Position numbers and translations under genes: made by a program. A stretch of DNA of 64,000 bases from JANXUF01 sp043747685 (GTDB taxonomy: Bacteria; Actinomycetota; Acidimicrobiia; Acidimicrobiales; Ilumatobacteraceae). Of this stretch, positions 34,818 to 42,310 are shown one piece after another. Under the pieces are notes generated by a model that worked only from the letters and a program-made list of their open reading frames with translations, did not search any database and was not told the DNA's origin. The stretch is from assembly GCA_043747685.1 (NCBI GenBank), contig JAYTOR010000089.1, positions 9,016-73,015 of the forward strand, written 5' to 3'. Every line of letters starts with the position of its first letter. The first letter of the stretch is position 1.

Positions 34818-35660
34818 TCAGTCAACGGACGGAACGATGACCACACGCCGATTCGGCTCTTCGCCATCTGACCGACTACTGACGCCTGTCAGCGCACCAA
34901 CAGCATCATGAACCACTTTGCGATCAGCAGAAGGCATTGCCTCAAGTGAACGCGCTGTGCCGGTTGCCTTGACTTCATCGACGACTTTCTCGGTGAAACG
35001 GGTCAGTGCCTCGCGTCGTTTGGCCCGATATCCGGCGATATCGACACGCAGGTGAGTCGAGTGGTCGCCGAGGCGCCGCTGGCTGGCGACGCGGGTGACA
35101 TCCTGGATGGCCAGCAACGTCGCACCGCGGGGGCCGACGAGGATGCCGAGATCCTGCCCGTCGACGGTGATCTCGAGATCATCTCCGTCCTGCTGCAGCG
35201 AACTGGTGCCGGCAAGACCGAATGCAGTGACGAGCCCATCCAGGAAGGTGACGGCCTGCTCTCCGACAGCCTTTGGATCGACGGGATCGCTGCCGGGCCG
35301 TGGCTCACGCTGATCACGTGGCTCACGCTGATCACGAGGTGACGACGATCGCGAAGGCGAGGTCGAACGCCTCGGGGGAGTTGTCGATTCGTGAGTGGGG
35401 CGAACGGTCGATTCTGTGGGTTCAGCGCTGACCGTTGCGGGGTCCGCCTTCTTGCGATCGCGCCGTTCGTTCTTGGCGCGCGGTGCGGTCGGCCGTACCC
35501 GGGCACGAACGCGCGCCTCGCCGCGAACGCGGCCGAAGAGACCAGCGCGTGGCTCATCGAGTACCTCGAATTCTGCATCGTCCTCGGCGACGCCGAGTTG
35601 ATCGAGTGCCGCTTCTTTTGCTTCGGCGACTGAACGCCCGGTTGTCTGAACCCACTCCAT
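34818..35660 (-). CDS. jag: Jag/KhpB RNA-binding protein
   Basis: 280 residues. The N-terminal Jag domain is seen in TTGRSVAEAKEAALDQLGV and AGLFGRVRGEARVRA. A charged Ser/Arg/Pro-rich linker with DQREPR repeats follows. The KH domain is at LGILVGPRGATLLAIQDVTR and the R3H domain at GYRAKRREALTRFTEKVVDE. KhpB binds RNA with KhpA and affects cell elongation and division in Gram-positive bacteria. Position next to yidC is conserved. Confidence 0.92.
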   Translation of the reverse strand: MEWVQTTGRSVAEAKEAALDQLGVAEDDAEFEVLDEPRAGLFGRVRGEARVRARVRPTAPRAKNERRDRKKADPATVSAEPTESTVRPTHESTTPPRRSTSPSRSSSPRDQREPRDQREPRPGSDPVDPKAVGEQAVTFLDGLVTAFGLAGTSSLQQDGDDLEITVDGQDLGILVGPRGATLLAIQDVTRVASQRRLGDHSTHLRVDIAGYRAKRREALTRFTEKVVDEVKATGTARSLEAMPSADRKVVHDAVGALTGVSSRSDGEEPNRRVVIVPSVD

Positions 35661-35707
35661 ATTGGGGAACCTTTCGATTGAGATGACGGTGCTACTTGTT
35701 GATCTGG

Positions 35708-36790
35708 CTATTTCTTATTCGGTTTCGGGTGCCGCGAACCAGCGGCGGGGCGGTTCGTCGACGGCTTTCCAGGAGCGCTCGGCCTGCCTGGTTGTTGACG
35801 GTGATTCGTCGGCCCCGACTGTTTGATCCCCGTCTGCTTGACGCCAGGTTGCTTGGCACCTGGGTTTGCACGGGAAGTCGGACTCCGCCGCTCCCTCGAC
35901 TTTGCCGGAGTCGTCCCCGTCGAAGGTTTTTTGGCCTTGTCCGCCTTGTCGGCCTGCGCCAACTCACGGGCGTGAGCGCCGGCGGCTGCTGCCTGTTTCC
36001 CGAGTGAATCGTCACCCTTGTAGAAACGCTTGGTGATATAGCCCTGCTGTGCGATTCGCAAGATCGTTTGACTGATGTAGTAGATGACGAGTGCGGTCGG
36101 CAGGAACAGTTGGAAGACGGCGAAGAACACCGGCAGGTATTGCATCAATTTCTGCTGTTGGGCCGACATCGTCGGGTTGATCTGTCGGCTGGCGATCTGA
36201 CGCTGCTGCCACCAGTACAAGAAGCCGAGGAAGATGATCAGCAGTGCGTAGACCAGCCCCTTGGCGAAATCCACTCTCATCACGGCTGCTGGTGACTGCG
36301 ACAAGTCAAGGCCGAAGGACAGCATTTTCGCTGGACCCGCCTGAATGCCGTTGACCTTGCCGCTCGCAGCCAACGCCTTGTAGATCTCCGAGTTGGCGGC
36401 GACATACTTCGGGACGAAGCCTCCGCCGCTGACGCGGTTGGCGAGGCCGCGGATGACACGGAACATCAACAGGAAAACCGGCATCTGGGCCAACAACGGA
36501 AGACAACTGGCCAACGGGTTGACCTTGTGCTCTTGATAGAGCTTCATCATCTCTTCGTTGAGTTTCTGACGATCACCGCGGTGCAGTGTCTGCAGCTTTT
36601 TCATTTCCGGTTGCAGGCGCTGCATCTCGAGCATGCCTTTGGTGCTCTTCAGCGTCAACGGTGTCAACAGCACGATGACGACAACGCCGACGAGCGCCAA
36701 CGACAGCCCGTAGCTGTTCGTCAGCGCGTAAAAACCGGCAATGAGCTTGGCCGCGAGTTTGGCGGCGGGGTCATACCAAGAAGCAAGCAT
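35708..36790 (-). CDS. yidC: Membrane protein insertase YidC
   Basis: 360-residue insertase of the short Gram-positive Oxa1 type. Spans include GLSLALVGVVVIVLLTPLTL, LPLLAQMPVFLLMFRVIRGL, YALLIIFLGFLYWWQQRQ and YLPVFFAVFQLFLPTALVIY. The cytoplasmic helical loop is MQRLQPEMKKLQTLHRGDR. The C-terminal tail is strongly basic (RSRERRSPTS-like, Lys/Arg/Pro-rich), usual for ribosome binding. It sits six bases downstream of yidD. Confidence 0.94.
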   Translation of the reverse strand: MLASWYDPAAKLAAKLIAGFYALTNSYGLSLALVGVVVIVLLTPLTLKSTKGMLEMQRLQPEMKKLQTLHRGDRQKLNEEMMKLYQEHKVNPLASCLPLLAQMPVFLLMFRVIRGLANRVSGGGFVPKYVAANSEIYKALAASGKVNGIQAGPAKMLSFGLDLSQSPAAVMRVDFAKGLVYALLIIFLGFLYWWQQRQIASRQINPTMSAQQQKLMQYLPVFFAVFQLFLPTALVIYYISQTILRIAQQGYITKRFYKGDDSLGKQAAAAGAHARELAQADKADKAKKPSTGTTPAKSRERRSPTSRANPGAKQPGVKQTGIKQSGPTNHRQQPGRPSAPGKPSTNRPAAGSRHPKPNKK

Positions 36791-36796
36791 CGTGTC

Positions 36797-37030
36797 TCAT
36801 TTCAGGACGGGAGCGACTGGCTCCGGAACAGGGTCATAGCCAGAAGGGCCGAACGGACGGCAGCGGGCAAGGCGGCGCAGCGTGAGCCACGAGCCGCGAA
36901 CCGATCCGTGCGTCTCGAATGCCTCCACTGCATAGCTCGAGCAACTCGGATAGAAACGGCACGGCGACGGTCGACCTTCACGCGCATGCTGATACACATG
37001 GATCAGGCGAACACACGCGCGCTGAAACAT
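36797..37030 (-). CDS. yidD: Membrane protein insertion efficiency factor YidD
   Basis: 77 residues with the family signature CRFYPSCSSYAVEAFETHG and WLTLRRLARCRPFGPSGYDP. Helps membrane insertion through YidC. Its ATG overlaps the rnpA stop by one base (TGATG), indicating coupled translation within the rnpA-yidD-yidC-jag-rsmG run. Confidence 0.94.
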   Translation of the reverse strand: MFQRACVRLIHVYQHAREGRPSPCRFYPSCSSYAVEAFETHGSVRGSWLTLRRLARCRPFGPSGYDPVPEPVAPVLK

Positions 37031-37494
37031 CAGGACAGTCGTTCGAGACGGGAGAAAATCGTGGACATCATCACTGCCAGTTCGTTGAAACTCCGCTGGC
37101 CAGCACCAGGTCTGGCACCGACCAGGTAAACGCCTGGTCGAGGGTGGACTTCAGTGCTCAACAGAGCACGAAGGCGTCGCCGCAACCGGTTGCGAACAAC
37201 GGCGTTACCCACCGTTCGCCCAATGGCGAAGGCGAGCCGTGCCGAGTCCTGACCGGTACCGACCACAGCGACAACCCATAGATCGCCGACACTTACCCGC
37301 TTCCCATGGGAGCGCAGTAACTGAAAGCTCTTCTGGTCGCGGATCGATTCGATGCTTAGGCCGACAGTTTGGCCCGACCACGGGCGCGGCGGGACTTGAT
37401 GATCGCCTGACCTGCGCGCGTGCTCATCCGGTGACGGAAGCCATGCTTCATTTTCCTGCTGCGGTTGTTCGGCTGAAAAGTGCGCTTCACCCAT
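37030..37494 (-). CDS. rnpA: Ribonuclease P protein component, N-terminally extended over rpmH
   Basis: RNase P protein needed for tRNA 5' maturation. The core starts near SIESIRDQKSFQLLRSHGKR and includes the signature IGRTVGNAVVRNRLRRRLR. The only ATG, GTG or TTG in this frame upstream of the core is the ATG at 37494. This gives a 154-residue protein with an extension of about 47 residues, so the 5' part fully covers rpmH, which is read in another frame from a GTG four bases downstream. GAGGAGGA lies directly upstream; its spacing suits the rpmH GTG better (five bases) than the rnpA ATG (about one base), predicting weak rnpA translation. Confidence 0.85.
   Translation of the reverse strand: MGEAHFSAEQPQQENEAWLPSPDEHARRSGDHQVPPRPWSGQTVGLSIESIRDQKSFQLLRSHGKRVSVGDLWVVAVVGTGQDSARLAFAIGRTVGNAVVRNRLRRRLRALLSTEVHPRPGVYLVGARPGAGQRSFNELAVMMSTIFSRLERLS
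37356..37490 (-). CDS. rpmH: 50S ribosomal protein L34, nested inside rnpA
   Basis: A 44-residue frame starting at GTG reads MKRTFQPNNRSRKMKHGFRH and continues with RMSTRAGQAIIKSRRARGRA to end KLSA, an unmistakable L34. GGAGG lies five bases upstream of the GTG. The whole gene lies within rnpA in a different frame, and its TAA overlaps the rnpA codons CTA AGC. It is the first gene of the minus-strand operon facing away from dnaA. Confidence 0.96.
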   Translation of the reverse strand: MKRTFQPNNRSRKMKHGFRHRMSTRAGQAIIKSRRARGRAKLSA

Positions 37495-37804
37495 TCCTCC
37501 TCACGCCGCTCCCATTGGAGTCAGCGTCATCGTCGACAAAATTGCGCGACGGTACACATGGTCGCGCAACGCAACGATCACCCTACGCCCCGGCTCCGCA
37601 AGCGGCAACCGGACAACCATAGTTGGCGCGGCACCACCCGACCGGGCTCATCCGTCGTGGATCGCCCCCACTGCAAGCCGGTGACCGGGAGAGCACCCCT
37701 GAAGGACGATGATATGGTGCACAACCCAGGTCGAACCGGCTTCGTTGTCCACAGCTGTGGAACATGTTGTGGACGGAGCCTGGTCGGCAACAACGGAGGT
37801 GCTG
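37495..37804. promoter_or_regulatory. Divergent rpmH/dnaA intergenic region with DnaA box
   Basis: This 310-base region separates rpmH and dnaA. TTGTCCACA (37745-37753), the actinobacterial form of the DnaA box, overlaps the 12-bp palindrome CCACAGCTGTGG (37749-37760). A second, inverted TGTGGAC lies at 37768-37774. This cluster is 30-60 bases upstream of the dnaA start, consistent with autoregulation. GGAGGT at 37795-37800 is the dnaA ribosome binding site. I see no gene here. Confidence 0.7.
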
Positions 37805-39181
37805 GTGAGCGACCACGAACAGGTGTGGACAGCAACCGCCCAACTGCTTCGCGCGCAGGTTTCCGAAGCTGTCTGGTTGTCGACATTTCAAGACGCCGCC
37901 GCATTGCCGGGGGTCGGCTCCCCGTTCGTCCTGACGGTCTCGAGTTCTCACGTCCGCGACAAAATTCTCACGCGCTACCTCCCGCTGGTGCGTGACGCAC
38001 TCGAAGAAATCGGCTCGGCGGACCTCGAACTGATCGTCGAAGTCACACCCCACGGTGGCGAGTACGACGACACGCCTGAGCAGCCTGGCTCCCGCCAACA
38101 ACCGCCGCAAGAGCGCGTTGGACCTGGTCAGCGTCAAGAAAGTGCAACTGCATCATATAACGAACTGAATCCGCGCTACACATTCGAGACCTTCGTGAAA
38201 GGAGCATCGAACCAGTTCGCCCTTGCTGCGGCGTTGCGCGTCGCTGAAACGCCGGCCAGATCGTACAACCCACTGTTCATCTACGGATCTGCCGGCCTCG
38301 GCAAGACTCATCTGCTACATGCCATCAGCCATTACGTCAACCAGAACTACGCGCACTACCACGTCAGGTATGTCTCGACCGAGACATTCCTGAACGAATT
38401 CGTCGACGCCATCCGCACGAACACCACCACCAACTTCAAGCGGCGATATCGCGATATTGACGTGTTGTTGATCGACGATATTCAGTTCATGGAGGGTAAG
38501 GAGGGCCTGCAGGAGGAGTTTTTCCACACCTTCAACGTGCTCCACGGCGCCAACAAACAGATCATCATTTCCTCCGATCGCATGCCAGACAACATCCCGA
38601 CGCTCGAAGACCGGCTTCGCGGTCGCTTCAAATGGGGACTGATCACCGACATCCAGCCACCGGACCTGGAGACACGCCTGGCGATCCTTCGTAACAAGTC
38701 AGAGCGCGATCAGGTCCACATCTCGTCGGAGGTGTTGGAGTTCATCGCCACGAATATCACCAACAACATCCGCGAGCTCGAAGGTGCACTGATTCGTGTG
38801 GGCGCCTACGCCACCCTCAACCGGGTTCCGATCTCGGTCAACCTAGCCCAGCAGTTGCTCGCCGATCTGCTGTCGCATTCCCAGCCAAAGGTGCGCTCCG
38901 GGCCGGAGTTGCTCGCCGAACTCAGCGACTACCTCGGACACCCGGTCGACGCCCTCAAGGGCAAGAGCCGCCAACGCCCGCTCGTGACCGCCCGCCAGAT
39001 CGCGATGTACATCTTCCGAGACCAGACCGACATGTCCTACCCGGCGATTGCCCGAGAATTCGGCGGCAGGGACCACACCACCGTGATCCACGCCGTTGAC
39101 AAGGTGCAACGGTTGATGAAAGAGCGTAAGGCAATTTACGACCAGGTCACGGACCTGATCCAGCGTTTGAAGCAGGTGTGA
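37805..39181 (+). CDS. dnaA: Chromosomal replication initiator DnaA
   Basis: About 458 residues. Domain I is at WTATAQLLRAQVSEAVWLST; a Gln/Pro-rich linker follows; the AAA+ domain begins NPRYTFETFVKGASNQFA with Walker A FIYGSAGLGKTHLLH and Walker B DVLLIDDIQFMEGKEG. Domain IV has the DNA-binding signature REFGGRDHTTVIHAVDKV. The GTG at 37805 was chosen because GGAGGT lies four bases upstream and the next residues fit domain I; the frame opens further upstream without family similarity. Confidence 0.97.
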   Translation: MSDHEQVWTATAQLLRAQVSEAVWLSTFQDAAALPGVGSPFVLTVSSSHVRDKILTRYLPLVRDALEEIGSADLELIVEVTPHGGEYDDTPEQPGSRQQPPQERVGPGQRQESATASYNELNPRYTFETFVKGASNQFALAAALRVAETPARSYNPLFIYGSAGLGKTHLLHAISHYVNQNYAHYHVRYVSTETFLNEFVDAIRTNTTTNFKRRYRDIDVLLIDDIQFMEGKEGLQEEFFHTFNVLHGANKQIIISSDRMPDNIPTLEDRLRGRFKWGLITDIQPPDLETRLAILRNKSERDQVHISSEVLEFIATNITNNIRELEGALIRVGAYATLNRVPISVNLAQQLLADLLSHSQPKVRSGPELLAELSDYLGHPVDALKGKSRQRPLVTARQIAMYIFRDQTDMSYPAIAREFGGRDHTTVIHAVDKVQRLMKERKAIYDQVTDLIQRLKQV

Positions 39182-39462
39182 ACGACATGGGGGTCATCCT
39201 GGGGACGAAGGTCGCGATACCGGGGACAACTCCGACTCGCACACATCTCACATCGCTGTCATTTCGTCACCTGTGGGCATCGGTGCGTAACTCGCGCGCT
39301 CTCCACATGTCCTCCGACCTGCGTGGATAAGGTCTTGTCCACAATCCACAGGCCCTATTACCGCTATTACCATTTGTACATTTGCCGTTCATCCAATAAC
39401 CCCCTGACCTGCATGAAACGCAGCGTGCAGCCACCTACCGAAATTACGAAGGACATGACTCC
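39182..39462. other. dnaA-dnaN intergenic region, probable oriC
   Basis: Contains TTGTCCACA at 39335-39343, an inverted near-consensus box (reverse complement TTATCCACG) at 39322-39330 and a weaker CAATCCACA at 39342-39350. An A/T-richer stretch follows at 39355-39410 (CTATTACCGCTATTACCATT), a candidate unwinding element. The change in gene strand around dnaA and nearby parS sites support an origin here. The number of strong boxes is lower than in Streptomyces origins. Confidence 0.7.
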
Positions 39463-40557
39463 GTGAAGTTCCGATGCGAACGAGATGCGTTGGCCGAAGC
39501 GTTGGCCGCAACTGGCAGAGCCGCAACTGGCCGCACTGGATCATTGCCGGTACTGTCCGGGGTCCGGCTGGAACTGAAGGGCGACCGCCTGGTGATCACC
39601 GGAACGGATCTCGACCTGACGATCCAGTTAGAGATCAGCGTCGGCGGTGAAGTCGATGGTGCAACGGTGCTGCCGGCCAAGCTGGCGAGCGACATCGTCA
39701 GAGCCCTCGGAGCCGGCAAGGTCGAAGTCGAGACCACCGACGACAATGTCAGCATCAGCGCTGGGCGCTCACAGTTCTCGCTGCGGCCGCTCTCGGTCGA
39801 TGACTACCCCCGGTTGCCGGCGCCTGCCGCCACCGCCGTCACACTGCCGGCTGCAGCCTTCGGTGAGGCGCTGCGTCAAGTAGTGCGAGCGGCCAGCACC
39901 GACGAGGCCCGTCCGATTCTCACCGGTGTGCTGCTAGCCGCCGAAGGGGACGGTCTGCGGCTCGTCGCCACCGATTCGTATCGTCTGGCGGTCCGCGATC
40001 TGCGCGGCACGTCGGTACTGGCGACCGACCAGAAAGTCCTCGTACCATCCAGAGCGCTCAACGAGTTGTCCCGGTTGCTCGGTGGGGCCACGGAGCTCAC
40101 CCTGCGCCTGGGGGAGCGCGATGCAACATTCGAGATCGGCTCGACCCGATTGACGACCCGATTGATCGAAGGCGAGTTCCCCAACTACCGTCAGCTGATC
40201 CCGGCTTCATACCCAAACAAACTGACCGTCTCGAAAGATGCGCTCCTCGAAGCGATCCGCCGTGTGCGCATCCTCGCCAAGGACGCAACACCGGTCAGGC
40301 TCGAACTCGGAACGGACCACGTCCGCCTCAGCGCCATCACCCAGGACGTCGGCAATGCCAGCGACGACATCGATGCCACGCTCGAAGGCTCCGAGATCAC
40401 CGTCGCCTTCAACCCCGACTACCTGTCGTCAGGGGTCGATGCCGCCACCAGCGAGGACGTGACGCTCGAAACGCTCGATTCACTGAAAGCTGCTGTGGTG
40501 CGCGAGGTCGGCAATCCCGATTTCCTGTACCTCCTGATGCCAGTTCGCGTTCCCTGA
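39463..40557 (+). CDS. dnaN: DNA polymerase III sliding clamp
   Basis: 364-residue beta clamp with three clamp folds. It opens MKFRCERDALAEALAATGRA from a GTG, has SLPVLSGVRLELKGDRLVIT in the first fold, ARPILTGVLLAAEGDGLRLV in the second, and ends with the family LYLLMPVRVP, the C-terminal tail near the partner-binding pocket. Located in the standard position between dnaA and recF. Confidence 0.97.
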   Translation: MKFRCERDALAEALAATGRAATGRTGSLPVLSGVRLELKGDRLVITGTDLDLTIQLEISVGGEVDGATVLPAKLASDIVRALGAGKVEVETTDDNVSISAGRSQFSLRPLSVDDYPRLPAPAATAVTLPAAAFGEALRQVVRAASTDEARPILTGVLLAAEGDGLRLVATDSYRLAVRDLRGTSVLATDQKVLVPSRALNELSRLLGGATELTLRLGERDATFEIGSTRLTTRLIEGEFPNYRQLIPASYPNKLTVSKDALLEAIRRVRILAKDATPVRLELGTDHVRLSAITQDVGNASDDIDATLEGSEITVAFNPDYLSSGVDAATSEDVTLETLDSLKAAVVREVGNPDFLYLLMPVRVP

Positions 40558-40609
40558 GCGTCTCGCCGACCGATACTCGATCAGGCATCGAGCCTGCTGC
40601 CTCCTGCCG

Positions 40610-41689
40610 ATGATCGTCCGCCAATTCGAACTCGTGGACTTTCGCAACTACGTACAGGCGTCGCTGTCGTTGACCGATCGCATCACGGCTGTCATCGGCG
40701 ACAACGGCCAGGGCAAGACGAACCTCGTCGAGGCGATCGGCTGGATGGCAACGATGAGCAGTTTCCGTGGAGCTCCGAACGAGGCGCTCGTCAGGGTCGG
40801 CACCGATCAGGCGATCGTGCGGGCCCACGTGGAACACGAAGACGGTCGGATGCTGTTGATCGAGTGCGAGATCAACCGCAGCGGCCGTAACCGTGTGCTC
40901 GTCAACAAACAGCGGTTGCAGCGCAGCCGTGATCTGCTCGGCGTGCTCCGCGTCAGCGTCTTTGCACCTGACGACCTGAACCTCATCAAGGGTGGCCCTG
41001 GTATCCGCCGCGACTTCCTCGACGAGACACTCGTTGCCCTCCGGCCGAAGTATGACACCGATCTGCGCGATCTCGATCGCATCGTGCGGCAGCGCAACGT
41101 GCTCCTCAAGCAGGTCGCAGGGCGACTTTCCGCCGATGTCGCCTTCACCCTCGACGTCTGGGATTCGAAGCTCGCAACAACCGGCGAGGTTATCGGGACG
41201 GCACGAGCCGACCTGCTGCGCGATCTTGTGCCCCTTGTGTCCGCCGCCTACCGTGACCTCATCGACGTCGACGTGCGGATCGACATGATCTACGATCCAC
41301 TCTGGCGACGGACGGGTTTGGCAGTCGCCTTGGCCGACAACCGCTCCGACGACGTGCGTCGGCAACTGTCGCTCATCGGTCCGCATCGTGACGAGATCGA
41401 CATCGCCCTGGCGGCGATGCCGGCGCGAACGCATGCGTCGCAGGGCGAGCAACGCAGTCTGGCGCTGGCGATCAAACTGGCTGCACATCGACTGGTGACG
41501 GATCGCATCGGCAGTCCTCCGCTACTGGTGCTCGACGATGTGCTATCAGAACTCGATCCCCGTCGTGCGGCGGCGCTGCTGCAGCATCTGCCGGCCGGAC
41601 AGGTGGTGTTGACGTCCGCCGATGTGCTCCCGCCAGACGTCGGAGCGGCGACGGTGCTGCGGATCGTGAGAGGTACGGTGGTGTCATGA
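40610..41689 (+). CDS. recF: DNA replication/repair protein RecF
   Basis: SMC-like ATPase that loads RecA at gaps with RecOR. Walker A VIGDNGQGKTNLVEAI, the RecF signature FAPDDLNLIKGGPGIRRDFL, the ABC-type signature in ASQGEQRSLALAIKLA, and Walker B LLVLDDVLSELD. 359 residues is usual. Its stop overlaps the dciA start (ATGA). Confidence 0.96.
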   Translation: MIVRQFELVDFRNYVQASLSLTDRITAVIGDNGQGKTNLVEAIGWMATMSSFRGAPNEALVRVGTDQAIVRAHVEHEDGRMLLIECEINRSGRNRVLVNKQRLQRSRDLLGVLRVSVFAPDDLNLIKGGPGIRRDFLDETLVALRPKYDTDLRDLDRIVRQRNVLLKQVAGRLSADVAFTLDVWDSKLATTGEVIGTARADLLRDLVPLVSAAYRDLIDVDVRIDMIYDPLWRRTGLAVALADNRSDDVRRQLSLIGPHRDEIDIALAAMPARTHASQGEQRSLALAIKLAAHRLVTDRIGSPPLLVLDDVLSELDPRRAAALLQHLPAGQVVLTSADVLPPDVGAATVLRIVRGTVVS

Positions 41690-42015
41690 GCAGCGAACCC
41701 CGTCCCCTGAGCGATGGCTTGCATGCAGTCGTGCGCTCATTGGAGGCCGGCCAGACTGGAATGATCCGCGGTGTCTTCGGGGCATGGGCAGAGATCGTCG
41801 GACCGATGATCGCCGAGCACACCAAGCCCGTCAAGATCGACCAGCGGACGCTGTTCGTCGAAGTCGATCAGCCGGCGTGGGCAACGCAGGTGCGTTTTCT
41901 CGAGGCCGATCTGTTGAACGCGCTACGCGCGAACGGCTGCGGCGAACTGACGTCCATCAACGTGCGCGTCGCTGGAAGCCAGCGCGGTCATCCAGGGGGT
42001 CGGCCGCGGCGGTAA
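41686..42015 (+). CDS. DciA-like DUF721 protein, helicase-loading factor
   Basis: 109 residues with the DUF721 core VFGAWAEIVGPMIAEHTKPV and LFVEVDQPAWATQVRFLEAD. DUF721 includes DciA, the ancestral loader of the DnaB helicase. The place between recF and gyrB equals Rv0004. It is coupled to recF by an ATGA overlap. Confidence 0.88.
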   Translation: MSSEPRPLSDGLHAVVRSLEAGQTGMIRGVFGAWAEIVGPMIAEHTKPVKIDQRTLFVEVDQPAWATQVRFLEADLLNALRANGCGELTSINVRVAGSQRGHPGGRPRR

Positions 42016-42049
42016 CCCCCCGACGCTGGCAGGCTTGCGCCGTCAGCGT

Positions 42050-42070
42050 CGCAGCGATGCCATCGCTGCG
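42050..42070 (+). terminator. Hairpin after recF-dciA, possible terminator or leader element
   Basis: CGCAGCGAT and ATCGCTGCG form a perfect 9-bp stem with loop GCC, 35 bases after the dciA stop. No T tract follows, so intrinsic termination is uncertain. The remaining sequence up to the gyrB start at 42311 is a gene-free leader of about 240 bases in which I see no other clear element. Confidence 0.45.
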
Positions 42071-42310
42071 GCTCAGTGGCCGAAGTTCCCCAACTTTGTG
42101 ACACCCAGTTGGTAGACTCGGCGTATCGCGATTATCGCCTTGTGCGGGCCACGCCGCAGTCTTCTAGCAGAATACGATCACCGCTCGTGTAGTGCTTCTG
42201 AGCTGGACCTTTGCGCACCGTGAGGGATGCGCGAAGCCATCTGGAGTCGTCCGTTGAACGGTGAAAGATCAGCGCAGGCGATCGATCACGCCGAGGCGAA
42301 GGAAAAGAAC

